From Lepas anatifera (lineage: Eukaryota; Arthropoda; Thecostraca; Lepadidae): a stretch of DNA of 64,000 nt. The stretch covers positions 3,668,501 to 3,732,500 of the forward strand of contig JAOTON010001685.1 of the NCBI GenBank assembly GCA_034440635.1, written 5' to 3'. Below are positions 32,721 through 43,351 of the stretch, piece by piece. Position 1 is the first letter of the stretch. Every line of letters starts with the position of its first letter. Position numbers and translations under genes: made by a program. Below the pieces are notes generated by a model. The model did not search any database. It worked only from the letters and a program-made list of their open reading frames with translations, and was not told the origin of the DNA.

Positions 32721-34169
32721 CTAATAGTCCTGGATCAAAATTTGCTTGATAGTGTTTTTGAAGCCTTCCTTTGACGATGGGACCTCATGCAGCAGTGGTA
32801 TGTGAAGGACTACAATGTCATTCCAGGTTTTCGGTATTGTAATTGAGAAAGCAAACGTCCTATAGGGTGTTTCAGCCTGTTGTTGTTGAAAGTGTCGGTT
32901 CTGTCTTGTTAGTCTGTGGCACTCATGATAGTGGAAGTGCCTTGCATACACGTCTGGTAGCGTTTTGTTTATGACATTGTGTAAGATTATTAATTTCTGC
33001 TCTTTAATTATGTCTTGTAATTTGAGCAGGTTCAATCTCTTGAAAATCGGGGAACTTGGGGTCATGTAATGCACTCCTTCAATGAGTCTCACAACTCTCT
33101 TTTGCATTTTGAATAACTTTGCTATGTTTCCGTCAAAGTTGCTTCCATAGATGAAAGCACAGTAGCTCAAGTAGGGCCGAATCAGAGCGTGGTATAACAT
33201 AAGGAGGTGCTGTTTTCCCAGAAAATGTTTTGCTCTTGCAATTAATCCAATGTTTCTGCAGAGAGTGTTGAACGTTTTTTGTATGTGCGTTTTAAACTTA
33301 AGGTTCTCGTCTAGATGTACGCCAAGATATTTGACAGTTTCTGCCCTTGAAATAGCGTTAGAATTTATTACGATGTCAATGTCTTGAATTTGTTCGGTGA
33401 TTGAGTATATTTGGTAATAAGTTTTAGATGTATTTAAAGACAGTTTGTTTGCACAGAGCCATTCAAAGATTCTGGGCATTGCTTCATCCATGGTAGACTT
33501 AACTTTACTTAATGTTGGACCGGAGAACAGTAGTGCAGTATCATCTGCAAACATGTAAAATTTTGCAGTGTCTGTGCATCTTACAATGTCGTTAACATAA
33601 ATATTGAATAGGAGGGGGCCAAGCAAAGATCCTTGATGGACACCGATTGTTACTTGTGCCGGTTTTGAAAATGCTTGTTTAAACCTTGTGATTTGGGATC
33701 TGCTTTCCAGGTATGATTTAAATAAGTCAAGAGCACCATCCCGAATACCATATTTCACCATCTTTCCTAACAAAATTTTGTGATCTACCGTATCAAATGC
33801 CTTTTTCAAATCTAAGTATAGACCTACAGGTACCTGGTTCTTTACAAGGTCGGATGTGATGTTTTCATGCAATAATGATATTGGCATATACGTTGAATGT
33901 TTTTTCCTGAAACCGAATTGGGAGTCTGTTAAGATGTGTTGTTCAAGCAAATACTCCATTAGTTGATTATACATCACCCGTTCTAGAATTTTAGAAATCA
34001 CGGGTAGAACAGAAATAGGTCTGTAGTTGTTCAACTGTACATTGGATCCTGATTTGAATATAGGTGTTATCATTGCAGATTTTAGACAGTCAGGAAAAAT
34101 GTGTTTTTCGATTGATACATTGATAAGATGTGTTATATCATTAATAATGTAGGGTGCAATCGCTTTCAA
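32721..34169 (-). pseudogene. 5'-truncated Jockey/CR1-like LINE, reverse transcriptase intact
   Basis: A 483-codon open frame without an ATG at its start, ending TAG at 32721. RT motifs are clear: MITPIFKSGSNVQLNNYRPI, VGLYLDLKKAFDTVDH, GVHQGSLLGPLLF, the FADD box (33551-33540) and VKYLGVHLDENLKFKTH, then the C-terminal domain. GVPQG is GVHQG here, a change at a normally conserved proline. The endonuclease domain is missing, so this is a typical dead-on-arrival copy, yet the RT frame is undamaged over its full length, indicating recent insertion. It is the same clade as 28218-29286. Confidence 0.88.
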
Positions 34170-34179
34170 AATAATTTTT

Positions 34180-34275
34180 AGTGAGAATTATATTTTTTTA
34201 TAATTCAATATATTTATAATTCTATATATTACAATTCTATATATTTTTTTATAATATATTTTTTTTGAGAATCAT
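34180..34275. repeat. AT-rich low-complexity tract
   Basis: Tandem ATATATT / TTTATAAT words at the 5' side of the truncated LINE, just before the MITE resumes. It may mark the junction of the insertion. Confidence 0.6.
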
Positions 34276-34377
34276 AATTTTTCAGAGAAATTATGCCCGC
34301 TTCCATGATTTTCAGCTAAAAGTTACCCTAATTACACCACATTCTATGATTCAACCAAGGTGCCACATTCCCTTTAA

Positions 34378-35052
34378 CTGAGAGTACGTACCACATTTGA
34401 AGCACCTGTGCTGGGACTTAATAAGCAATCATTTTGTTTTTCGGTTGAATTTCAGTATCGCTCCAAGTTTCCCAAAATGATGGTCAAGCCGAATATGAAA
34501 AATCTCATTTTTCTGTTGCAACTGAGGTGCTTACAGCATACACCAGAATGTGACTAAATAACTTCGATAGTTGTGATGTATGGAAGGAATCAAACTGACT
34601 TTATTCTATAAGTACTTGGAAATGAACAAGTTGGAGCAGTATCTTTCAAATGGCCATGTCATCATTCTGCATACATGAACCAAATTGGAAAAGAACTCTA
34701 CAGCACAGCACCAGTCTGCCAAGTAAGGCAAGAGCCCAAACAAGTCACAATTGTGGCATTCAAATAAGTATATACCTATCTATCCTTGGTCCCACTACCC
34801 CGTGGCCGCAGCGCAACAGGGCATGGAGGACCAGACATTCCCGTCAATATATAGTTTAATGGCCGTTCTCTGACCGAATTCATCCACCATATTACCAAAA
34901 CACATTTCTTAAAATAACCACACGTATTCAATACACTCTAAATAGCCCAATATAACACAGCTATTCACGTTTTCAACGCGAAACGCACACTCACCCACGG
35001 TTAGTAGAGACACTCACCGTCAATCAGGGGCCTGTCATCCCTATCTCCGTAA
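34378..35052. other. Unassigned sequence
   Basis: No gene or repeat recognised. Confidence 0.4.
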
Positions 35053-35366
35053 AGGCTAAGCTACACTACTCGTTTTTTCGTTTCGTTTTTTCGTTTTATC
35101 GTTTTCTCGTTTTTACGTTTTTTCGTTTTATCGTTTTCTCGTTTTTTCGTTTTATCGTTTTCTCGTTTTTTCGTTTTTTGGCTTCCACTTTTTGTTTTGT
35201 TGTTGTTTTTTGTTATTGTTTGGATTCCCGCCTTTGCATATTCACGCATCACATCTTCTCTTGGGTTTATTTTAGCAAAGGTTTATGTGAATTTAAATGA
35301 GAACGGACGTATTTCCGTATAAGGGTGGATCCACTCGCGGATCCAGGGGCTGGGCAACGGTGCCAT

Positions 35367-35638
35367 CAGGGGCGGATCCAGGGGGGCAAAGGGGGCATGT
35401 GCCCCCCCCATCGACCCTCGGCGCCCCCTGAAAGGTGATGGCGCCCCCTGAAAAGTCGCTTTACACTAGGTCTGTGAGGCCCAAAATTTTCAGCTCCCAC
35501 CCCCCCCAGGATGCGAAAATCGGCGGCCCCACAATAGGATTTGGCGCCCACCTGGGCCAAAAATGGCGCCCCCTCGGACAAAAATGGTGCCCCCTCAGCA
35601 ATGTGCCCCCCCGATCGGTGGTCCTGGATCCGCACCTG
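35367..35638. mobile_element. hAT-like MITE with GGCGCC repeats, 272 bp
   Basis: Ends are CAGGGGCGGATCCAGG and, inverted, CAGGTGCGGATCCAGG: 15 of 16 bases agree. The interior repeats GGCGCCCCCTGAAA and related units. Flanks GGTGCCAT and CTTGCCCT agree at five of eight positions, a weak candidate for the 8 bp duplication that hAT elements make. It is nested inside the foldback-like element. Confidence 0.7.
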
Positions 35639-36335
35639 CTTGCCCTCATTACCAGAGCTGGGCAAGTGCGCACCTTTAGTGTGCTCCTGCGCAATGGCGC
35701 ACAGTCTTTTGAGGAGCGCAGGAGCGCAAAGTTTTTCAAAGGAGCACAAGTAGAGTAGCACACCGCCCAAAATTTTACAGCGCTCCTCATTGTGTAAAGC
35801 TTGAACCCTACACTGAAAATTGGCACTACAGTAGTGTGTACCTTTACAGCTTAACTGCTAATGGATTGAGTTGAATGTGTTGTGTGCACCTCCTGGGCCC
35901 TCTAACGAGAGCCACAGCCAAGTGAGTCCTTCGTTTTTTCCTTTGTTTATTTTTTAATTAAATGTAACATTGCCAATTTTCTTTCTTTTTTAAGAAGCAG
36001 AGTTAGCTGGGTCCGGGAAGGGGGGTGAATCCCCCCGTCAGTAGCGTTGGGCTCTGAACCCTGGTCAATTGCGGGTAATAGTTTGGAAATCAGTAGCGCA
36101 GGAGCGCGCACCGATATAAAAAAAATGAGTAGCGCTATTCCAGGTGCGCACTAACCGCGGCCAGAGTAGCGCAGGCACGCTAGCGCACTACCAATAATCG
36201 AGTAGCACGCCCGGCTCTGCTCATTAATGGATGTGGCTTCCCTACCTTGAACCTGTAACATGTGGATCCATGAAGAACTCTCTTTGCTACCTCCCAGCTG
36301 GCCGTGCTTATGTCCTATATGTGATCAACAGCTGC

Positions 36336-36512
36336 GACAAAGCTGAGCGTACAAAAAAATTGGGTTGAAAAATCAAAGGTGCCCCCTTGGCGCGGAGCCC
36401 TGCCTCTGGACGGGTTCCATAGTGTGACTCCATGCTTACCTACACAAGGATTAAAAGGCACAATAAAGCTGAGCCAGCACAATAAATTGGGCTGAAAAAT
36501 CAAAGGTACCCT
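36336..36512 (+). repeat. Two-copy direct repeat, ~124 bp period
   Basis: CAAAGCTGAGC ... AAATTGGGTTGAAAAATCAA near 36338 is repeated near 36463, each copy about 50 bases. The rest of 35640-36330 shows no gene or repeat. Confidence 0.6.
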
Positions 36513-37295
36513 ATTGAATCCAGACATCCTGCCACTCCTGATTTCCTTCCTTGTTCAAAGGAGGAATTCACAAAAAATGGATAGGTAGGTACATGAACCA
36601 CGCACACAACACAAGAATGTACCTAGGTACCTATCAGTTAGCAAATGCTCATTTTAGCCCGGGCAAACAAAACCAAGACACAAAATCTTGCCCTGCACGA
36701 ATGAATCTACCACTGCACAATGTTAAAACACTACATAGACCGTAAATTTACACGCTTTTACCCCTCAAGATAGTAATGGGACAAAAGTAAACAATCATTC
36801 AAAACACTAAAAAACGAAAAAAGTTTAAATATTTAAACTTTATCGTTTTCTCGTTTTTTCGTTTTTTCGCTTCGTTTTCTCGTTTTTTCGTTTTTTCGTT
36901 TTATCGTTTTTTCGTTTTTTCGTTTTTTCGTTTCGCGTTATTCGTAGTGTAGCGCTCCTAATGCATTTCCAATGGATCGAACTTTTTCACGGGGCAAAAT
37001 CGAAGCGAAAAAACGAAAAAACTAAAAAACGAAACGAAAAACGAGTAGTGTAGCTTAGGTTTAACGTGTCAACTTCTACGCATGACGTCACCAAATTGAC
37101 CAATCAGCGGTGAGCATGAACTTGAACATCGCCGCCATATTTGTTGTATTGTGCGGCGCTGCGGAGATGTTTTGTTGTCTGTGTGCCGCTGAGACAGTTG
37201 GAACTGAGGTCATTGAGAGATAACAGGGTGAGGTAGTTGTAATTAAAGTGTGTTCTGAACTTAAAGCGCCGATTTTTTGACTGAAGTATTCAGGA

Positions 37296-37551
37296 TGGGC
37301 AGCTCTCAGTGGCTGAGGGTAACTCCACCAACAACCGGAAGAGTCCAGAGCTATCGTTCCTAGGTAAGTGTGGAGTGGGTCCACAAGTGTGCCCGTGCTG
37401 ATGCCATAAATGTGATGACGGCAAGAATATGCTCCAAAAATTTCGCTGAAGCAGACTTTGATCCCTCTTGTCTCCTGAAAAGGTCACTCGGTATGAAAAG
37501 CAAGATGATTTTGAAGGATGATGCTCTGCCATCAGTCAATTTGTCAATGAG
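37296..37551 (+). pseudogene. THAP-type zinc-finger exon, degenerate
   Basis: THAP domains are C2CH DNA-binding fingers found in P-element transposases and host regulators. The 3' part reads WVHKCARADAINVMTARICS then KNFAEADFDPSC and DALPSVNL, the pattern of the second half of a THAP domain. A donor-like GTAGGT follows at 37552 and an acceptor-like CGTTCCTAG precedes at 37363. The first half is recognisable just upstream in another frame (STNNRKSPELSF, about 37318-37353). The histidine that should close the zinc site (CSKHF in the family) is asparagine (CSKNF). Frame break plus lost ligand suggest decay or a remnant of a domesticated gene. Confidence 0.6.
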
Positions 37552-37918
37552 GTAGGTGCATATTTAATCAATTTATTTCTGGATTTCTTTGGTGGTTGAA
37601 GTTGAAGTTTTGAGGAAAGAGGCCAATCACGGCCTGTAACTTCCATCTGCTCTTTCAAATGTTCTTTGCTCCAAAAATGCAAAAATGCTCCAAAAATTTT
37701 GCTGAAGCAGACTTTGATCCCTCTTGTCTCCTGAAAAGGTCACTTGGTATGAAAAGCAAGATGATTTTGAAGGATGATGCTCTGCCATCAGTCAATTTGT
37801 CAATGATGTAGGTGCATATTTAATCGATTTATTTCTGGATTTCTTTGGTGGTTGAAGTTGAAGTTTTGAGGAAAGAGGTCAATCACGAGCTATAACTTCC
37901 ATCTGCTCTTTCAAACGT
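37431..37918 (+). repeat. Direct tandem duplication, ~255 bp period, covering exon and intron
   Basis: ATGCTCCAAAAATTTCGCTG at 37431 and ATGCTCCAAAAATTTTGCTG at 37687 begin two copies that remain about 95% identical through TTCCATCTGCTCTTTCAAA. It explains the repeated THAP-like exon. Confidence 0.85.
37682..37810 (+). pseudogene. Tandem duplicate of the THAP-like exon
   Basis: CSKNFAEADFDPSCLLKRSL and the rest of the exon recur about 255 bases downstream, with the following intron-like sequence also repeated to about 37915. Only the part from CSKNF on is duplicated. The copy ends SVNLSMM then a stop because AGG became ATG at the donor-adjacent codon. The asparagine in place of histidine is shared, so that change predates the duplication. 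Confidence 0.65.
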
Positions 37919-38267
37919 TTTTTGGGCAACACTAGGATAGTTCATGGGATGACAAATATATTTTAGGACAAAGATATTTGACAGACAGCATATGGAAATG
38001 TGTAGAAACTATCAAATCTGGACTTTTCCTGAAAATTAATCATCAACTTTTTTATTTCATTTTTCAAATAAACAGGCAACAGATGCAAAAGAAGACATGA
38101 AACAGGGCAAAACAATAAGAAGCAACAGAACAGAATGTCACAGGCACAGAGTAGAGAATAAGAGGAAGTAGGCGATCAGTTTTCAGATTAAAGCAAGTTA
38201 TTATAACATAGGTACAAAACATAACAGAGACGGCGGATTCCATTTTCGAGAAGTGGTGCATGATTTT

Positions 38268-38335
38268 CTGGAGGGGGCGCCTTCCTCCCCAGGGGGCGCC
38301 ATCATCTCTTGGGGGGCGCCTTTGCTATCCAATGG
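38268..38335 (+). repeat. Short GGCGCC minisatellite
   Basis: Three units of GGGGGCGCC with 20-22 bp spacing, the same sequence style as the arrays at 9.9, 35.4, 56.0 and 57.2-58.6 kb. Confidence 0.6.
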
Positions 38336-38449
38336 CGTTCTGCAGAAAATCTTTGGACTCGGCGTGCGAGGCCACTTGGGGTGGTTTATTTCTAATATTC
38401 CGAAAAATAGGTATTTTAGATTTCGCGTAAACTCAGTCGTATCGGATTG

Positions 38450-39480
38450 GCATCAGCAACAGAGTAGCATAGCCCAGGATTCTGCGATATTCATAGCCTT
38501 GTTTGCAGTTATGACCAATGATATTGCAGACACTTCCCGCAAACATACGTCACGTGTTTTTCGTTGAAGACTTCACAATATGTGTGACAGTGTCTACCAC
38601 AGCAGCTGCGCAGAGGCGGCTGCAGCTTGGCCTTGACATATTGCAGCAATGGATCACACGCAATGGACTGAAATTTTCAAGTTCAAAAACATAGTGCATG
38701 CACTTTTATAATAGACATTGAGACTGAATACCCGATTTTGTAAATTCGCGGAAATCCGAGCGACGTTGTAGCAGAAACCAGATTTATCAGGCTCACACTC
38801 GATAAGCTTTCATATGTGCCACACCTGAAGGATTTCCGCAAAAAAAAATGTTTCGATACGCTGAAAATACTGAAGGTGTTGACGAGGATGAGATACCGTG
38901 CAGATAGAGAAATGTTTCTCATGCTATACACGTTTTACGCTTATCGCCTATATATACATACATACATACATACGTGTATTTCATCTTGTATCAAAACAAA
39001 CAAGCCATGGAACATCCTCGATTGGCGCAAAAGCACAATAGTGCTTAAATCGAAGGCGCCTTTCGAGTTTGAGGACAGTTTTCGAATCATGAAGCGCCGC
39101 CAGGACCGTCAGCTCCGACTTTAGGTGTGCGATGCCGCCAACCCGTGGGACGCCGGCGCATCAGAGTGAAATCAGTAAACTTAGTGCTTGTAGTTTTAAC
39201 GGCTGGAGTCAAGATTGGAATCGCTGTGAAGCAGTGATAAACCTAAATGTTTCTTGAGTTACTGCATATGCGTTATGCGCACGTTATACGCTCATTGTTA
39301 TACGCTACGTTATAAGCTTCTTATGCTGTATAGATCACTTATTCGTCCGAAGATCGAGTACGGCTGTGTCAGAGCCGCATGACGAAATCCATCGAGCGAA
39401 GCGGATTGATATTTCTCAAGAGGCTCTATTCTGGCCGTTTGGCGGTTCTGACAGTTGATACCAGGGCTCTGCAATTGTGT
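38450..39480 (+). pseudogene. Old LINE remnant: reverse transcriptase part (Jockey-like)
   Basis: Broken pieces on the plus strand read MTNDIADTSRKH, then VEDFTICVT (the FADD-box region, with the catalytic pair reduced to ED), then TTAAAQRRLQLGLDILQQWI, then RFIRLTLDKLSYVPHLKDF and LMLYRSLIRPKIEYGC. These succeed each other in the normal order of an arthropod non-LTR reverse transcriptase, interrupted by stops and frameshifts. This is the oldest element in the right half of the window; its further parts lie at 40785-40923 and beyond the retrovirus-like insertion. Confidence 0.75.
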
Positions 39481-39489
39481 AGGGTGATT

Positions 39490-40515
39490 GCCCTTTTACG
39501 CTAGACGCCCAAGCTAAGACCCCGAATTTAAAATTCAAAATAGTTTTTGAGAAATTTTGGAACAAATGTTTTCAATTTTGCATTTTTATCATTTCTATTT
39601 CTTAAGCGACGAACTTGAAATTTGCCTCCTTTTGAATAAGCAACAAGGCCACCTAAGAAAAAAAGTTCGAACTGGTCCGACAATATTTATTACGCCAAAA
39701 CGCAGTATTTCTAGTACAAGCAAAAAGATATTGAAATTTGACAGCCGACTTGTAAGCTCGAAATGTCAGAAGGCACGCTTCAGTTAGTTTAAAGACAGCC
39801 ACGTGGAGGCAGCTACGTCAATTTTCTTGTGCTTAGGCATAGTTTCCAGTAGAAAACGTAAAATTCTGACCTAGTTTTTGCCATTTTGCCGGAGGACTGC
39901 ATTTTTGCTCATTTCATTTAAATCTTAATCTCTCGCGATCTAATGCACCGATTTGACTTTTCATTTCAAATAATGAAAGAACATTGCTTCCGCCTGATAA
40001 TATTCGGAGATGGATATCGTGATAATAAAATTCATTGTCTTATATGTATAAATATAATTTTAGTAGAAAACCTTTTATTTGCAGCTTTTCGGTTCAGAGC
40101 ACATGTCATTCACAAGCTCAGAATTGACATGACTGAATAGGAAAATGAATTGCAGTCATTCAATTCATTTACACTACCCACTTATCTCCAACGGCTTTCG
40201 AGTAATTCGTCCGAAAGGGTATTTCAAGGAGCTAAATTTCTCGGAACATGTTTGCTTCTCACCATGGTTTCAAGTCCTCAAAATGAATGGAAGTGGATGC
40301 AATTTGGCATAAAGCTAGCTTAGGGTCCTGGGTCGCCGATACAAGTGATTCTAGGCGAATCTAATGTTTGGTTCGTCTTCTAGAAGCAGCTTTATACCAT
40401 GCCTTTTCTGTACGAACACAACACCCGGCGCCACGATCACGGCATCGTTTTGATTGCGTGATACCGGCCAGTGACCTCCTGACGGGTCACAGGTGTAGGG
40501 TTAGTGGGAGTCGGT
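39490..40515. other. Unassigned sequence, probably insertion within the old LINE
   Basis: No domain recognised. It separates two consecutive parts of the same decayed LINE (39.3-39.5 kb and 40.8 kb), so most of it is likely inserted DNA. Confidence 0.4.
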
Positions 40516-40519
40516 ACAG

Positions 40520-40620
40520 TGTGGCGCAGTGGTCTAGTGGTTAGAGGTCCTGTCTCGTGATGAGGGGTGCGCGGGTCGAATCCGGGGTTGACTGCGGGAT
40601 ATTTACTATTTATTTCAAAG
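40520..40620 (+). mobile_element. tRNA-headed SINE candidate
   Basis: An A box TGGTCTAGTGG (40530-40540) and a B box GGGTCGAATCC (40573-40583, one mismatch to the consensus) stand at tRNA-like spacing. The acceptor ends do not pair, so this is not a tRNA gene but the Pol III head of a SINE or a tRNA pseudogene. The 3' limit is not clear. Confidence 0.6.
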
Positions 40621-40784
40621 AAAAGAATGATGGCACTGACCTACAGGCTTATGAAGAGATACATTGAGAATGAAATATGGTTGATTTCAGCACATTGTCA
40701 TGCGGCTCTCCTGCGCCGGTGGGGGGGTTATCCCAGGTCGCAGACCGGGGTTGCGTATGAGGCCACTCCTTAGTCCGCGAAAAA

Positions 40785-40923
40785 GATTATCGATATGTCC
40801 GTCATCTCGCTATCAGAATAGTAACAGGAGCGTTCCAAGCTTCACCCATAATAAGCATGCTAGTGGAAATTAATGAAATACCGCTACAAATGCGCAGTAA
40901 GATACTCGCTTTGCATTAAGCCA
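40785..40923 (+). pseudogene. Old LINE remnant, post-RT region
   Basis: AIRIVTGAFQASPIISMLVE then NEIPLQMRSKILAL matches the region that follows the reverse transcriptase in Jockey-like LINEs (consensus style GAFRTSP...E....PL..RR..L). It continues the remnant at 38450-39480 and is cut by the MITE at 40924. Confidence 0.75.
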
Positions 40924-40927
40924 TTAA

Positions 40928-41375
40928 AAAGAATGTGGCACCTTTAGAACGTGATTTTTACTGAGATAGCCAAGTTGTAAAGCAAGTCGGAAAACCAGGT
41001 GCTCTATATATCATTTGTCTTGGAACTCGATTTTTCCGTAGAAAAAACTAAAACCTACCCGAAATGTACCTCTCATGTACCTCTCGCCAGGCGGCCATTG
41101 TTGTGAGCTGCTGGTGTGACGACATATGCTGACATCACGATAAGCATCAGCCAATCGAAGCCCTTGAAGTGTTTCGAGTATGGTAGTGGTTGCCAGATCA
41201 TGACATCATCCAGAGGCAGATATTTATTCATTTTTCTAGAGGAGTATTTTAAAAATAAAAGCATTGAGCTTGTTATACATTTTTCAGAGAAATCATGAGT
41301 GGTTTCATTATTTTCCGCTAAAAGTACGCCTAATTACACAAAATTCCAGGATTTTACCAAGGTGCCACGTTCCCT
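40928..41375. mobile_element. TTAA-flanked MITE, uninterrupted copy (448 bp)
   Basis: TTAA at 40924-40927 and 41376-41379. Ends AAAGAATGTGGCACCTT and, inverted, AGGGAACGTGGCACCTTG. It matches the split copy at 32051-34373 along its length. No protein is encoded. It is inserted in the old LINE between its post-RT and pre-RNase H parts. Confidence 0.75.
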
Positions 41376-41423
41376 TTAAAATAAGTCACCAACACGCCCC
41401 ACATACCAAACATTTTTTTTTTG

Positions 41424-41569
41424 GCGACGCCTACCTCAGTCAGATAGACAGTGGCTCGCGTTTTGCAACCCGTCACCAGGGAGTGAGAGTCTGTGCCTGG
41501 CTGGCACAGGCTGGTATCGACAGCAATCTCGTCGAACCACATGAAGCAGCTGTTATTGAACCATAGCTC
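41424..41569 (+). pseudogene. Old LINE remnant up to the retrovirus-like insertion
   Basis: GVRVCAWLAQAGIDSNLVEP followed by HEAAVIEP fits the spacer between the RT and RNase H domains of RNase-H-bearing LINEs. The frame stops at the insertion point, where AGCTC (41565-41569) begins the target duplication; the continuation is at 52901. Confidence 0.55.
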
Positions 41570-42465
41570 TGTTACCTAGAAGTGCTCTTAGGTATGGCTG
41601 TGAATGATGGTTTTCAAGTTGGTAGGACCTCTGATCGTATTTCGACGAAGATACGTTGTTTCCTTAATTGTCGATTTATTTGCACCTGGCGTTGTGAACA
41701 GGTGATGCAACTTAGCCAAAGTTCCAACACTCTCTTGTCTGTACTTAACCTTACGAGTCCTTCCTCACTCTACTGACATGCTATCTTCTGCAGCACTGTG
41801 GGCGTCTGCCTCACTATGAGCTGAGATCATCAGTCTGTACTCACATCTGCTGATCTGTGGCTGTCCTTGCACACACAGGTATATCTATCACTGCACTCTC
41901 TCTCACTGTCTCTGCATGTCTCTCTAAAGTCTCTCAGCTGTTCTGGGCTGACTCGGCATAATACTGCCTAGTACTACGGTGCAACACTGCATCTCATGCT
42001 CTCCTGAATGGCTGGCACTGCACTGCATGCTCTCCTATCTATGAAGTGTCTCAGGGACGCTGGCTCAGCGCTCCTTATATACGCCGAGTCGGCAGGCTTG
42101 GTTACATACGCCGACCAATCACAACACAATACGTCATAGGCGACAGAGTATGGTTCGATGCACTGGTCTGGAGGCTGATGAAATGCTGATGCAATCCAAG
42201 GCCAGACAGTGGCGTGACACCAGCGTCAGATCTCGTGAGCCAATGAGCGTTCGATACGTCATAGGGCGTTGGCTGGGGTGCATCGTACGATGGACCCGTG
42301 GTCATGAACCGACAGGCTACTGCGCAGTAACGGCAGAGCTCTTTGTCTGAGTGTGACTACACTTATAATGGGAGGGGGACGAGAAATGAATATGCATACT
42401 AGAGGACCATTAATTATCGCGTCATTTAGCAATTAAAGTGAAGTATTTAATAAATTTTCGTTACA
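41570..42465 (-). repeat. 3' LTR (896 bp)
   Basis: Offset of exactly 10,435 from the 5' LTR with no indels seen. Differences noted at about 41596, 42357 and 42446. On the minus strand it carries a TATA box (TATATAAGG, 42081-42073) and AATAAA (41680-41675), giving the expected promoter-then-polyadenylation order of an LTR. Confidence 0.93.
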
Positions 42466-42810
42466 TCACAGCGCGAGGTCCTTTGAATGAAATTTTGGAT
42501 TGTTGTCTAAAATTTTCGTTCACCAGATCTGATTCTGTTTACAGGCATCTCAATATTTGAAGCATGATATATTTTACATTTAAACATTTAAGCAATACGG
42601 TTACGGCGGCGTCCCCGGCGTAATTTAGGAGCTCCGCGCCGGGGGCGCCCATGAGTGCGTGGCCTGTCTTTTATTTTTTGTACTGCTTGTATGTTTTATG
42701 GGGTGCAATATATACTATGGTTTCACATAAGTGAGTTTAACATCTGCACACTATAACATACTATAACTAGTTGATTACGTAAAACATTCTTCTTCAACAC
42801 CTTTCATAAT
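42466..42810 (-). other. 3' noncoding region of the retrovirus-like element
   Basis: Between the chromodomain-like ORF and the 3' LTR. It contains a GC-rich patch GCGCCGGGGGCGCC near 42636. The purine tract expected beside the LTR is not striking here. Confidence 0.6.
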
Positions 42811-43335
42811 CTACACATCAAAGTCCACATCTGATCCGGCAACTGCCATTGTTGAATCAAAACTGTCTACTGGGAAGTTCTGATTGATGTAGTACACTGC
42901 TTCAGGGGCAGCGTGGGGAGCAGCGACGTTGGCATCGGCAGCAGCGTTGGCGGTTGTTTCGGCAGCGGTGTTGGTTTCGTCAGCGGTGACCGTTTCGACA
43001 GCGGTGTGGTTTTGAGCAGCGGTGTGGTTTTGAGCAGCGGTGCTGTTGTTGGTTGTTGGGACACTGGTGTTGGTTAGTCCCCAACAGCCAGGTCGTATCC
43101 TTTGGGGCACGACTTCGTTTGCTGACTTCCAGTATTGTCTCGAGATGCGGACAGGTACGTAATCTTCAAGGATCCAACTGGCGCAGGCCATGGGATGTCC
43201 TGCCCACTTCACTAATAAGTTAACTTGTCCATCGTTGTCGTGGTAATGGTCCACGGCAAACTGAATGGCTGGGATAGCTGGAGTGGTGGACATGCTGTTT
43301 ATTAGATGACTGGTGACTGACTGATTGATGCTCAT
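42811..43335 (-). CDS. Chromodomain-like accessory protein downstream of env
   Basis: 174 codons from ATG 43335, in a good initiation context (CAACCATGA), 16 bases after the env stop and in a different frame. Residues 24-70 (AIQFAVDHYHDN..., VNLLVKWAGHPMACASWILE, DYV) follow the chromodomain pattern. This has a first strand ending in an aromatic/acidic turn, the LVKW.G.P core, then a W.LE helix start. Chromodomains bind methylated histone tails. In chromoviruses this domain is fused to the integrase C-terminus, not a separate gene. Residues 107-145 are an Ala/Thr/Asn tract with two AAQNHT repeats, and the end is acidic. Expression probably needs a spliced or reinitiating message. An independent host-derived acquisition is possible. 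Confidence 0.65.
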   Translation of the reverse strand: MSINQSVTSHLINSMSTTPAIPAIQFAVDHYHDNDGQVNLLVKWAGHPMACASWILEDYVPVRISRQYWKSANEVVPQRIRPGCWGLTNTSVPTTNNSTAAQNHTAAQNHTAVETVTADETNTAAETTANAAADANVAAPHAAPEAVYYINQNFPVDSFDSTMAVAGSDVDFDV

Positions 43336-43351
43336 GGTTGAGTCTGAGCTT

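Larger units (their letters stand above)
32051..34373. mobile_element. TTAA-flanked MITE interrupted by a LINE-bearing insertion
   Basis: The left part (32051-32395) and right part (34279-34373) together match the uninterrupted copy at 40928-41375. The ends are AGGGAATGTGG on the left and CCACATTCCCT on the right. TTAA follows the right end (34374-34377); TTGA, a one-base variant, precedes the left end. The break falls inside the poly-T tract of the MITE. It was therefore present before the LINE arrived. Confidence 0.7.
35053..37056. mobile_element. Foldback-like element with CGTTTTTT tandem-repeat arms
   Basis: AAGCTACACTACTCGTTTTT near 35057 recurs inverted near 37050. Behind each end runs a tandem repeat of CGTTTTTT/CGTTTTAT/CGTTTTCT words (35068-35180; inverted 37005-37046), with a further forward array at 36838-36940. 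A third related end (CGCTACACTACGAATAACGC, inverted) lies near 36955, so the right side may be a short complete element nested against the larger one. Long inverted ends made of short tandem repeats are typical of foldback elements. No transposase is present. Confidence 0.55.

Noticed and set aside
40520..40600. tRNA gene
   Set aside because: A and B boxes are present but acceptor and anticodon stems do not pair, so SINE head or pseudogene is the better call.
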